NCBI GenBank assembly: GCA_030681895.1
Contig: JAUXRI010000094.1
Location: forward strand, 1-47,649
DNA from: Myxococcales bacterium
GTDB taxonomy: Bacteria; Myxococcota; Myxococcia; Myxococcales; Myxococcaceae
Direction: 5' to 3'
DNA length: 47,649 nucleotides
Position numbers and translations under genes: made by a program. Positions 38,494 to 46,853 of this stretch are shown here, in pieces. The notes below the pieces were generated by a model. That model was not told where the DNA came from and did no database searches. It saw only the letters and a program-made list of their open reading frames with translations. Numbering within the stretch: the first letter of the stretch is position 1; the number at the start of each line of letters is the position of its first letter.

Positions 38494-39570
38494 ATGCTCG
38501 AGTTCCGCATCAGCGAGGACGACAACGGCCTGAGGCTGGACAAGTTCCTGCGGCGCACGCTGCCGAACATGCCGACCTCGCACGTCTTCAAGATGATTCG
38601 GGTGAAGAAGGTGCGCGTCAACGGCAAGCGCGCCAAGCCCGAGCAGCACCTCGCGAAGGACGACGTCATCACCATCCGGGGTGACGAGGCGGCGCTGCGG
38701 CAGGAGCGGGAGCACACCAAACCGCCTCCGCCGCCGGTCGACCTGAACGATCTCGTCGTGCTCCACGAAGACGACTGGCTGCTCATCATCGACAAGCCGT
38801 CAGGCATGGCGGTGCACACGGGGAGCGGCATCACCGGCGGCACGGTGGTCGACCTCGTGCGCGCCTATCTGGGCCCCAAGGCGACCCGCAACGGCTTCAC
38901 CGCGAGCCCGGCGCACCGCATCGACCGCGACACCAGCGGCGTGCTGGTGGTGGCGAAGCGCCGGCCTGCGATGGTGCACTTCACCGAAGTCTTCACCAAA
39001 CACCTCGCGAAGAAGCAGTACCTCGTGCTGGTGAAGGGGAAGCTGCAGCAGACCTCGGGCCTCATCGACCTGCCGCTCTCGGAGCACCAGCAGACCGCCG
39101 AGTCGCGCTCGCGCCGCGGCGTCAACATGCAGGAGGCCCGCACGCGCTACACCGTGCTGGCGCAGAACAGCCTGGTCGCCTTCGTCAGCTGCACCATTGA
39201 AACTGGCCGCACGCACCAGATTCGGCGACATTTCGCTGCCATCGGCCACCCGGTGGCGGGCGACCCGAAGCACGGCGATTTTCCGTTCAATCGCGACCTG
39301 AAAGCGAAGTGGGGGCTCACCCGGCTGTTCCTTCACTCGACCCGCCTCGAGTTCCCTCACCCCGAGGGGAAGCAGCGCATGGTGATTGCAGCACCTCTTC
39401 CTGGCGACCTCGCCGAGGTGCTGAAGCGGGCCGCTGTGGTGATTCCTGCCTCGGTCCAGGTGGCCGAAGCGCGGGCCGGTGCACACGCGGCGAAAGCCCC
39501 ACGTGGCCCCGCGAGCAAAGCGACGGAGCCGGAAGACGACGAAGACGACGCTGACGAGTCGGAGGCCTGA
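38494..39570 (+). CDS. RluA-family pseudouridine synthase with S4 domain
   Basis: A 358-residue RNA-modifying enzyme. Residues 1-65 are an S4 RNA-binding domain (LDKFLRRTLPNMPTSHVFKM, VRVNGKRAKPEQHL). The catalytic domain (about 90-310) has HRIDRDTSGVLV, with Asp144 as the nucleophile, and RTHQIRRHFAAIGHPVAGD, both diagnostic of the RluA group (RluC/RluD-like). The last 45 residues are acidic and low-complexity. It would isomerise specific uridines in 23S rRNA, but the target site cannot be read from sequence. Its stop and the start of the next gene share a base (TGATG), an unexpected coupling with a cell-wall gene. Confidence 0.94.
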   Translation: MLEFRISEDDNGLRLDKFLRRTLPNMPTSHVFKMIRVKKVRVNGKRAKPEQHLAKDDVITIRGDEAALRQEREHTKPPPPPVDLNDLVVLHEDDWLLIIDKPSGMAVHTGSGITGGTVVDLVRAYLGPKATRNGFTASPAHRIDRDTSGVLVVAKRRPAMVHFTEVFTKHLAKKQYLVLVKGKLQQTSGLIDLPLSEHQQTAESRSRRGVNMQEARTRYTVLAQNSLVAFVSCTIETGRTHQIRRHFAAIGHPVAGDPKHGDFPFNRDLKAKWGLTRLFLHSTRLEFPHPEGKQRMVIAAPLPGDLAEVLKRAAVVIPASVQVAEARAGAHAAKAPRGPASKATEPEDDEDDADESEA

Positions 39571-42215
39571 TGGGGAAGACGACGAACACGAAGGCGCCTC
39601 CGGAGCCGAGCGCGAAAGGAAAGCTGGTGCTGGTCGACGTCCCGAAGGCGCGGTGGTGGAAGATGCCGTTCAAGTTCCTCGGCTGGGTGGCGCTCACGGG
39701 CGCCACCGCAGCGGTGATGGGCTACGGCTTCGTGGTGTGGAAGTACTCCGACGGCTTGCCGAGCTTCCCGAAGCCCGAAGAATACCGGCCGCCGATCCTC
39801 TCCGAGGTCTACACGCAGGACGCGGTGCTCGCGGGTGAGTTCTACAACGAGCGGCGCAAGGTGGTGCCGTACGAGCGCATTCCCAAGCGCCTCGTGCAGG
39901 CCTTCATCGCCGCCGAAGACGCCGACTTCTTCGATCACTTCGGCATCGACGTGTTCGGCACCAGCCGCGCGGTGTTCAAGACGGTGATGAAGAAGGTGAC
40001 CGGCGCCGGCAAGGTGCAGGGCGGCTCGACGCTGACGCAGCAGACCGCGAAGGCCGTGCTGATCTCGACTGAGGGCTACAAGGAGTCGACCGCCAAGACC
40101 ATCAAGCGGAAGATCCGCGAGGCGCTGCTGGCCCGCCGACTCGAGAGCGAGCTCACCAAGGAGCAGATCCTCTACCTGTACCTGAACAACGTGTACCTCG
40201 GGCACCACAGCTACGGCGTGCAGTCGGCGGCCGAGAACTACTACCGCAAGGACGTGAAGGATCTGACGCTCGCCGAGATGGCGCTGCTCGCGGGCCTGCC
40301 GCAGGCGCCTTCGGCGTTCTCGCCCTTCACGCAGCCCGAGAAGGCCCGCAAGCGCCGCCAGTACGTGCTCGGGCAGATGCTGCAGAAGGGCATGATCACC
40401 AAGGTCGAGCACGACGAGGCCTCGAAGGACGAGGTCAGCGTGTTCGACGTCGAAGACGTCTTCCACGAGTTCGCGCCCTACTTCACCGAAGAGGTCCGCC
40501 GCGACGTCGTCACCCGCTACGGCAACCCGGCGCTGCTGAACGACGGCCTGAAGATCTTCACCACGATGGACTCGGAGAAGCAGCGCGCAGCCCAGGACTC
40601 GGTGCTGTGGGGTCTGCTCGCCGTCGACAAGCGCCAGGGCTTCCGCGGCACGCTGGGCAACCTCGCCACCGAGAAGGAGCGCGCCGCGTTCCTCGCGAAG
40701 GCCGACAAGGCCATGGGCACCGAGGTCATCACGCCGGGCCGCTCCTACGTCGCCCTCGTCTCGAGCCTCGAGAGCAACGGCGCGTCGGCCGAGGTGCTCA
40801 TCGGGAAGCAGAAGGCCCGGCTACCAGCGCTCGGCCTGCGATGGGCGCGCACGCTCAACGCCGAGCAGTACTACCCCAACGTGCTGATCAACTCGGTGAA
40901 GGCCGCGCTCAAGGAGAACGACCTGATCATCGTGCGCGCGGTGGCCGACGTGAAGGGCCTCACTGACGACGGCGAGACGCGCAACGACGCGATGGCGAAA
41001 GACGTCGCGACCGATCTGCCGCTGGTGCGCCTCGAGCAGGAGCCCGAGCTCCAGTCGGCGCTCGCCAGCATCGACCCACAGCGCCAGTACCTGGTGGCGA
41101 TGGTCGGCGGCTACGACTTCGACGCCAACGAGTTCAACCGCGCGTTCCAGGCGTGCCGGCAGCCCGGCTCGTCGTTCAAGCCCATCGTGTACGCGACGGC
41201 CTTCGAGAAGCTCGAGTGGACGCAGGGCACGGTGCTCGTCGACAGCCCCATCGTCTACGACGACCCCGAGAACCAGAACCGCTGGAAGCCCGCCAACTAC
41301 GACGAGGACTTCAAGGGCGAGGTGCTCGTTCGTACCGCGCTGGTGAACTCGATGAACCTGCCGGCCATCAAGACCTTCATCGAGATCGCCCGCAAGCTGG
41401 GCGCCAAGAACGAGAAGGTCGGCATCGAGGCGTTCGCCGACTTCATTCGCACGCTGGGCATCTCGAACCACGCCGACACGAACGAAGACGGCGTCGTCGA
41501 CTCTCCGGTGAACCACAACTATTCGACCGCGCTCGGCTCGACCTGCATGTTCCCGCTCGAGCTGGTCAACGTGTACGCGACCATCAACCGGCTCGGCGCG
41601 AAGAAGCCGACGTATTTCGTGAGGAAGATCGAAGACCGCTTCGGCCGCACCGTGGAAGATCACACCGCGTGGGACGACCCCTGGGCTTCGCTGCAAGACC
41701 GCGTCGCTGCCGGCTACGCACGCCTCGACGAGCCCGGAGAGCAGGTCTTCTCGCGTGAGACGGCCTTCCTCGTGACGGATCTCATGCGCGGCGTCGTTCG
41801 CGAAGGCACTGGCGCTGCCGCCTCGCGCCTCGGGAAGCCGGCCGCCGGCAAGACGGGCACCACCAACGACTCCTTCGACGCGTGGTTCACCGCCTTCACC
41901 CGCGACCTCGTGACGACGGCGTGGGTTGGGTACGACCTGAACAAACACCCGCTGGGCCGCTACGAGACCGGTGGCCGCGCCGCGTTGCCCATCTGGTTGG
42001 CCTACATGACGCGCGCGCTCCAGGGCCGGAACCAGCCCGAGTTCGATCCACCCGCGGGCCTCGACATCGTGCGCCGCCGCGTCGACAAGAAGACCGGCAA
42101 GCTCGCGAATGGCAAAGGCACCGTCGACCTCTGGTTCAAGCGGGGCACCGAGCCTGAAGACTCCGAACCCGAGGCGGGCGCCATGGGGAGCGAGCAGTTC
42201 ATGATGACGCCGTAG
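39570..42215 (+). CDS. Bifunctional penicillin-binding protein, PBP1A type
   Basis: An 881-residue class A PBP that polymerises and crosslinks peptidoglycan at the inner membrane. One transmembrane helix lies at about 36-57. The glycosyltransferase domain has AAEDADFFDHFGID (Glu116), GGSTLTQQTAK, and QILYLYLNNVYLG. The transpeptidase domain has the three active-site motifs: SSFK (Ser534, Lys537), SMN (594-596) and KTGTTN (from Lys761). An insert of about 130 residues between the domains (about 360-490) carries an OB-like or linker region typical of PBP1A. It starts with GGAGG six bases upstream inside the end of the pseudouridine synthase gene. All catalytic residues are in place. Confidence 0.95.
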   Translation: MGKTTNTKAPPEPSAKGKLVLVDVPKARWWKMPFKFLGWVALTGATAAVMGYGFVVWKYSDGLPSFPKPEEYRPPILSEVYTQDAVLAGEFYNERRKVVPYERIPKRLVQAFIAAEDADFFDHFGIDVFGTSRAVFKTVMKKVTGAGKVQGGSTLTQQTAKAVLISTEGYKESTAKTIKRKIREALLARRLESELTKEQILYLYLNNVYLGHHSYGVQSAAENYYRKDVKDLTLAEMALLAGLPQAPSAFSPFTQPEKARKRRQYVLGQMLQKGMITKVEHDEASKDEVSVFDVEDVFHEFAPYFTEEVRRDVVTRYGNPALLNDGLKIFTTMDSEKQRAAQDSVLWGLLAVDKRQGFRGTLGNLATEKERAAFLAKADKAMGTEVITPGRSYVALVSSLESNGASAEVLIGKQKARLPALGLRWARTLNAEQYYPNVLINSVKAALKENDLIIVRAVADVKGLTDDGETRNDAMAKDVATDLPLVRLEQEPELQSALASIDPQRQYLVAMVGGYDFDANEFNRAFQACRQPGSSFKPIVYATAFEKLEWTQGTVLVDSPIVYDDPENQNRWKPANYDEDFKGEVLVRTALVNSMNLPAIKTFIEIARKLGAKNEKVGIEAFADFIRTLGISNHADTNEDGVVDSPVNHNYSTALGSTCMFPLELVNVYATINRLGAKKPTYFVRKIEDRFGRTVEDHTAWDDPWASLQDRVAAGYARLDEPGEQVFSRETAFLVTDLMRGVVREGTGAAASRLGKPAAGKTGTTNDSFDAWFTAFTRDLVTTAWVGYDLNKHPLGRYETGGRAALPIWLAYMTRALQGRNQPEFDPPAGLDIVRRRVDKKTGKLANGKGTVDLWFKRGTEPEDSEPEAGAMGSEQFMMTP

Positions 42216-42254
42216 CCCTGAGTCAGCTGCGCCTCAGCGAGTGTCGGTGACCCG

Positions 42255-42274
42255 GGAGAGAGAGCGCGCTCTCC
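42255..42274 (+). terminator. Possible stem-loop after the PBP gene
   Basis: GGAGAG (42255-42260) can pair with CTCTCC (42269-42274) around an 8-base loop; alternatively GAGAGCGCGCTCTC (42260-42273) is a perfect palindrome. No T-run follows, so intrinsic termination is doubtful; it may act with Rho or mark a transcript end. Confidence 0.25.
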
Positions 42275-42314
42275 TCTGGAGCGAGCCTGCACGTGACTTG
42301 CACAGGCCAACGCC

Positions 42315-43292
42315 ATGCTCGCCGACCGCTTCACGAACCCGAACTATGGGAAGGGCACCCACACCATCGAAGACGATGGACGTTCGGTCGAAGACGAAGA
42401 GACGCGGGTGAAGGAGTGGCTCGAAGGCTTCCTCGCGAGGCCGACGGTCGAGCTGCCTCGCCTGCCGACGGTGGCCACCGAGATCCTCGACCTCTCGCGA
42501 CGGCCGAACGCGCGCATCGAGGAGATCGCCTCGCTCATCGAGCGGGAACCCATGCTCGCGGCGAAGGTGCTCAAGCTGGCGAACTCGGTGCTGTACGGCG
42601 CGCCGGTCGCGGTCGCCACGCTCAAGCAGGCGCTCATTCGGCTCGGCCTGTCGGTCGCGCGCGACGTGGTGATGGAAGCGGCGATGCAGATGACCGTCAT
42701 TCGCGCCGAGGGCTTCAACGACACGCTCGAGGTGATTCGCCGGCACTCCACGGCGGTGGCGTGGGTGAGCCGCTTCATCGCGCGCAACACGTCGATCGAC
42801 GCCGAGAACTCGTTCCTCGTGGGGCTGCTGCACGACCTTGGCTTGTCCGTCGGGCTCATCGCGCTCGCCGAGTGGCTCAAGAAGAACAAGAAACCCGTGC
42901 GGCTGCGGCCAGAGCACTGGCTGGCCGTGGAGCGATTGCACCCGCAGGTCGGCGCGCAGTTGCTCGAGTCGTGGAAGCTGCCACCCGCGCTGGTGCTCGT
43001 GGTGCGCCACCACCATCAGCTGATCATCGGCGGCCACCCGCACCCGTCAGTCGCCATTCACCTCATCGCCGAGCACATCGCCGCGAAGGCTGGCTGGGGT
43101 ATCGAGCCCACCGTCTTCCACACTGCCGATGACATTCCCGTGGTGTCGGGCCTCACGTTGGTGACGGACCACGAGCGCGACCGCGCGTTGGATGCCGCCA
43201 ACCTGACGATGCGCCACTACGAGCAGTTCGTGAAAGACACGCAGCCGCTGCTCGACACGCTCTCGGGGCAGTTCAAGAAGAAGGCGGCGTAG
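42315..43292 (+). CDS. HDOD domain signalling protein
   Basis: A 325-residue protein with an HDOD domain (about 45-245): LPRLPTVATEILDLSRR, EREPMLAAKVLKLANSVLYG and LLHDLGLSVGLIAL. HDOD domains are catalytically degenerate relatives of HD phosphohydrolases, found in regulators of motility, chemotaxis and surface behaviour. Here no second output domain is present. The segment VERLHPQVGAQLLESWKLP (about 206-224) followed by VVRHHHQ is the usual end of the fold. It has a 99-base gap from the PBP gene and may have its own promoter. Target not identifiable. Confidence 0.9.
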   Translation: MLADRFTNPNYGKGTHTIEDDGRSVEDEETRVKEWLEGFLARPTVELPRLPTVATEILDLSRRPNARIEEIASLIEREPMLAAKVLKLANSVLYGAPVAVATLKQALIRLGLSVARDVVMEAAMQMTVIRAEGFNDTLEVIRRHSTAVAWVSRFIARNTSIDAENSFLVGLLHDLGLSVGLIALAEWLKKNKKPVRLRPEHWLAVERLHPQVGAQLLESWKLPPALVLVVRHHHQLIIGGHPHPSVAIHLIAEHIAAKAGWGIEPTVFHTADDIPVVSGLTLVTDHERDRALDAANLTMRHYEQFVKDTQPLLDTLSGQFKKKAA

Positions 43293-43377
43293 TCAGAAGG
43301 AAACTCGTCGAAGCCCTTCGCAGGTGGTCCACTCCCCTCGCGCCGCGCTGTTGCGGCCGTGAAGGAGCTGACCTCTC

Positions 43378-43944
43378 GTGTTGACGCTCGTGCTGGCCTT
43401 GTCACTCACCGTCGAGCCCGTCGCACCACCCGCCGATGGAGGCACGGCCGCGTTCGGGGAGGAAGCTGCTGCGGCCGACGCGACGCCAGTGCTCGCCGAG
43501 CTGCCACCGGATTCAGCTGAGGCGCTGTCGCGTCGCCGCGTGAACTCACTGCTGTTCGGCGCCAGCACCATCGTCCTCGGCGCTGGAGCCGCGCTGGGCT
43601 CGTGGTTCGACCGCGAGGGCCTCTTCGGCCGAATCGCTGCCGTCTCAGCTGGAGTCATCGGGCTCGGCCTGCTCGCGGCTGGCGTCGGAGGGGTCATCAC
43701 GCGACTCATCAACGACGCCAGACCGATCCCCGCTGACCCGATCGAAGCAGGCGTTCAGGCCGTGGGCTCGGCGATCGCGCAGGCCATGGTCGCGCTCATC
43801 GCTGGCGTCGCAGGCATGGTGGCGGGTGGGCTGATCGCGGGCTTCACCACCACGCCGCCGGGAACCCAGCGTGGAGTTGTTGGAATCATCGGTGGCTCTC
43901 TGATGGCGGTGACGGGAACGACCGTGATGATCGCCACGTGGTAG
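43378..43944 (+). CDS. Hypothetical membrane protein
   Basis: A 188-residue protein beginning at GTG 43378 with AAGGAG about 11 bases upstream. After a short signal-like segment (about 1-14) and a polar region, it has four hydrophobic helices (about 57-75, 81-103, 124-146 and 156-187), with Gly-rich faces (GLGLLAAGVGGVI, MVAGGLIAGF). No motif is recognised. It precedes an epimerase gene by ten bases and may be translated with it. Confidence 0.7.
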   Translation: MLTLVLALSLTVEPVAPPADGGTAAFGEEAAAADATPVLAELPPDSAEALSRRRVNSLLFGASTIVLGAGAALGSWFDREGLFGRIAAVSAGVIGLGLLAAGVGGVITRLINDARPIPADPIEAGVQAVGSAIAQAMVALIAGVAGMVAGGLIAGFTTTPPGTQRGVVGIIGGSLMAVTGTTVMIATW

Positions 43945-43954
43945 CGGCGAAGCC

Positions 43955-44941
43955 ATGAACGTCTCCGACAGGGTCGTCGCCGTCACGGGCATCGGTGGGT
44001 TCATCGGCCTTCGTCTCGCCGAGGTGTTCCGCGACGCTGGAGCGACGGTGCGAGGGCTCGAGCTGCCCGGGGTTGCCAGTACGCGCGCGCGGGGAGCCGG
44101 CTTCGAGGTGCTCGAGGGCGACGTGACGAACGCCGCGAGCGCGAGAGATTCGGTGCGCGGCGCCGACGTCGTGCTGCACACTGCGGCCATCGTCGGAGAA
44201 GGCGGCGACCTCGAGGTCTACCGGCGCGTGAACGTCGGTGGCGTGGTGACGATGGCCGAGGCCGCGCGCGCAGCAGGCGTTCGGCGCTTCGTGCACCTGT
44301 CGTCGGTGATGGTGCATGGCTTCACGTTTCCGGACCGCGTCACGGAGGACGGCCCGCTCCGGGGTGAAGGCAACGCGTACTGCCAGACGAAGATCGAAAG
44401 CGAAGCAGCGCTGCGCCCGCTCGAGGCTCCCGGCTCGTTCGACGTCACCATCATCAGGCCCGGCGACGTGTACGGCCCCGGCTCGGTGCCGTGGGTGGTG
44501 CGTCCCCTGGAGCTGATGAAGCGAGGGCTCTTCGCGCTCCCGGACGGTGGTCGCGGCGTCATCAACCACGTGCACGTCGACAGCCTCGTGCACGGCATTC
44601 GCCTCGCGGTGGAGCAGGATGCCTCGGGGGTCTTCACCCTCTCTGACGGCGTGGCGACGAGCTGCCGCGAGTACTTCGGGTTCCTCGCGCGCATGGCTGG
44701 TGTGTCGATGCGCTCCTTCCCGTCGTGGGCGTTGCTCGGTGCGTTCTCCGTCATCGCGCCGGCGTTCGAGGCGTTTGGCAAGGAGCCACCCGCGCGGGCC
44801 GATGCGGTGCGCTACCTGCTGCGGCCACACGCATATTCCATCGAGAAGGCCCGCCGAGTGCTCGGGTACGCACCACAGGTGACGCTCGTCGACGGCATGG
44901 CGCAGGTCGAGGCGTGGGCGAAAGAACGCGCGCTCCTCTGA
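43955..44941 (+). CDS. NAD(P)-dependent epimerase/dehydratase (extended SDR)
   Basis: A 328-residue Rossmann-fold oxidoreductase. The nucleotide site is VTGIGGFIGLRLAE at 10-23, with the first Gly-x-x-Gly-x-x-Gly motif, and YCQTK gives the catalytic Tyr142 and Lys146; DVVLHTAA is the NNAG-like segment, and RPGDVYGPG is typical of sugar-nucleotide and 3-beta-hydroxysteroid-type enzymes. The C-terminal part (about 190-328) forms the substrate domain. It follows a small membrane protein and converges with a beta-lactamase-fold gene, 12 bases between stops. Substrate unknown; sugar-nucleotide or sterol-like ketone are possibilities. Confidence 0.9.
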   Translation: MNVSDRVVAVTGIGGFIGLRLAEVFRDAGATVRGLELPGVASTRARGAGFEVLEGDVTNAASARDSVRGADVVLHTAAIVGEGGDLEVYRRVNVGGVVTMAEAARAAGVRRFVHLSSVMVHGFTFPDRVTEDGPLRGEGNAYCQTKIESEAALRPLEAPGSFDVTIIRPGDVYGPGSVPWVVRPLELMKRGLFALPDGGRGVINHVHVDSLVHGIRLAVEQDASGVFTLSDGVATSCREYFGFLARMAGVSMRSFPSWALLGAFSVIAPAFEAFGKEPPARADAVRYLLRPHAYSIEKARRVLGYAPQVTLVDGMAQVEAWAKERALL

Positions 44942-44953
44942 CGTGCGGACGGC

Positions 44954-46201
44954 TCACCGGGAAAACGCGCGCTGGGTGAAGAAGCGGACCCGCAAGGTGA
45001 TGCCGACCTGCTCCGCCGCGTAGCCATCTCCGGCCGCGCTCTGGTCTTCACGCATCGCGAAGACAGCCGAGAACCCGAGTGGCACCGACAGGAACGGCGA
45101 GAACCCGCCCTTGCCGCCGTGCCCAGACAGGAACACCTCGGAGCAGCTCGAATCGACCTCGGCCTGCATCGGGTCCGGGGAGGTGAACGCGCGGTAGCAC
45201 CAGCGCCACGTGTTGAGGCCGTAGGCGCCTCCCTCCTGCGGGGTCGAGCGCAGCAGCACCGAGGGAGCGACCTGCAACGCGCGCTGTTCCTCCACGGCCG
45301 CCTTCGACAACAGCCTCGGCGCTTCCAGCCCACGACCATCATGCGCGATGGCTTTGACGAACACGGCGTAGTCGGCGACCGACGTATCGATGCTGCCCGC
45401 GAGGTTGACGCGCGACTTGTAGAGCATCGTCACGTTCAGCGGCGCTCGCACGAGGCGCCCGAACAGCGACTCGAACGACGAGCCCGTCCACTTCTCGAGC
45501 ACCGCGCCAACGACCGCGTGATGGGCGTCGCCGTACTTGTAGGTGCTCCCCGGTGGGTGGCCGTTGCGATTCGAATTGCCAGCTGCAGGGTCGGCGAGGA
45601 ACGCGGCCGCAGAGTCCGTCAGGATCTGACACGCACAGGCCTGCAGCGTCTGCGATCGATCGGTGCTGCACGCGTGCGACGCCATCAAGCCATCGGTGAA
45701 GCTCAAGAGCTGGCGCAGCGTGAGGTCGCGGTACGGACCGGTCATGGCACCGGCACAGCCCAGCGAGGGCACGACCCGCTCATCGAGCCCCGCGGCCACC
45801 GACGGCACCCTGCCCTGCTTCACGCGCTCATCGACGAGCGCGAGCGCGACCGTCGACGTCACCCACTTGGTCGACGAAGCCACGCCCGTGATGAGCGTCG
45901 GCGTGAACGCCGGGCTCCCCGCGGGACAGACGCCGGGCGTCACGCATCGCCCGAAGGAGCGCTCGAAGACGAGGCGGTCGTCGCGGTCGAAGACCTGCAT
46001 CGCGTAGCCGTTGATGAGCCGCTGCGCCTCGACCTGGGTGAGGTAGGCGGACAGCTCCGAGAAGTCCGGCGCCCCGCCGTCGGGAGCGCCCGCGTCGACG
46101 ATGACGGGACCCGCGTCGGTGGTGGACTCGAGCGGCTCGTCCCCTCCAGGACCGCCACAACCGAGCAGAACGACGAGCACGAGGGCCGCAGACGAGCGCA
46201 T
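44954..46201 (-). CDS. Serine beta-lactamase-fold lipoprotein
   Basis: A 415-residue exported hydrolase-like protein with lipobox LLGC (Cys15) from ATG 46201, where the signal begins. The nucleophile motif is SSTK (Ser109 to Lys112). The second motif, YxN in class C enzymes and D-Ala carboxypeptidases, is Y223-G-D225 here (YKYGDAHHAVVG), so Asn is replaced by Asp. The third motif HxG is in SGHGGKGGF. The Cys content is raised (GCAGAM, HACSTD, ACACQ). It could be an esterase, peptidase or inactive relative. No ribosome-binding site is obvious. It diverges from the iorAB-like pair. Confidence 0.83.
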   Translation of the reverse strand: MRSSAALVLVVLLGCGGPGGDEPLESTTDAGPVIVDAGAPDGGAPDFSELSAYLTQVEAQRLINGYAMQVFDRDDRLVFERSFGRCVTPGVCPAGSPAFTPTLITGVASSTKWVTSTVALALVDERVKQGRVPSVAAGLDERVVPSLGCAGAMTGPYRDLTLRQLLSFTDGLMASHACSTDRSQTLQACACQILTDSAAAFLADPAAGNSNRNGHPPGSTYKYGDAHHAVVGAVLEKWTGSSFESLFGRLVRAPLNVTMLYKSRVNLAGSIDTSVADYAVFVKAIAHDGRGLEAPRLLSKAAVEEQRALQVAPSVLLRSTPQEGGAYGLNTWRWCYRAFTSPDPMQAEVDSSCSEVFLSGHGGKGGFSPFLSVPLGFSAVFAMREDQSAAGDGYAAEQVGITLRVRFFTQRAFSR

Positions 46202-46379
46202 GCGGAGGGAACCCGGCCCGACGCGAAGAGTTGCGAACCAGGTGCATCGCTCGCTACGAGAGTTTGACTCTCCAACCGGCGAGGGCGCGACCCTCTGCAA
46301 CTGACGACGAACCGGTTCCTTGCGATGGTCCCTTCCCCCGCTCGGCGCCCCTCGAGCCCCCGCAATCAGGAGCACCGAA
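46202..46379. other. Divergent spacer with two short dyads
   Basis: The 178 bases hold no gene. GAGAGT-TTG-ACTCTC (46258-46272) and GAGGG-CGCGA-CCCTC (46281-46295) are perfect short inverted repeats. AGGAG at 46368-46372 is the ribosome-binding site, seven bases before the GTG start of the next gene. No convincing promoter hexamers are seen. Confidence 0.4.
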
Positions 46380-46853
46380 GTGATCTCTTTCACGCTCAAC
46401 GGCAAGAAGACCGAGCTCGACGTACCGCCCCAGATGCCGTTGCTGTGGGTGATTCGCGACGTCGTGAAGCTCACCGGCACGAAGTTCGGCTGCGGCATGG
46501 CGCTGTGCGGCGCGTGCACCGTGCACCTCGACGGCGTGGCGATGCGCTCGTGCATCACGCCGATCTCGGCGGTCGAAGGAAAGAACGTCACCACCATCGA
46601 AGGGCTCGCGCCGAAAGAAGCGCCTCACCCGTGCCAGCGCGCGTGGAGCGAGCTGTCGGTGCCGCAGTGCGGGTACTGCCAGTCGGGGCAGATCATGAGC
46701 GCCGCGGCGCTGTTGGCGACCAAGCCCGAGCCGACTGACGAAGACATCGACAGCGCCATGAGCGGCAACCTCTGCCGCTGCGGCACCTACCCCCGCATTC
46801 GCGCGGCCATTCACCAGGCGGCTGCGCTGTCGAAGAAGGGCGGCACGCCGTGA
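46380..46853 (+). CDS. 2Fe-2S subunit of a molybdenum hydroxylase (iorA type)
   Basis: A 157-residue electron-transfer subunit with two 2Fe-2S clusters: Cys38, Cys43, Cys46 and Cys58 ([10 protein letters not shown]), and Cys97, Cys100, Cys132 and Cys134 ([15 protein letters not shown]). This is the short, FAD-free type that partners a periplasmic molybdopterin subunit in isoquinoline 1-oxidoreductase and related aldehyde dehydrogenases. I start it at GTG 46380 because AGGAG is seven bases upstream and the family begins there (ISFTLNGKK). It overlaps the next gene by four bases (GTGA). Confidence 0.92.
   Translation: MISFTLNGKKTELDVPPQMPLLWVIRDVVKLTGTKFGCGMALCGACTVHLDGVAMRSCITPISAVEGKNVTTIEGLAPKEAPHPCQRAWSELSVPQCGYCQSGQIMSAAALLATKPEPTDEDIDSAMSGNLCRCGTYPRIRAAIHQAAALSKKGGTP

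Noticed and set aside
42260..42273. Perfect palindrome GAGAGCGCGCTCTC as a rho-independent terminator
   Set aside because: It has no T-run after it and no loop in the perfect form, so it is listed only as a low-confidence stem-loop.
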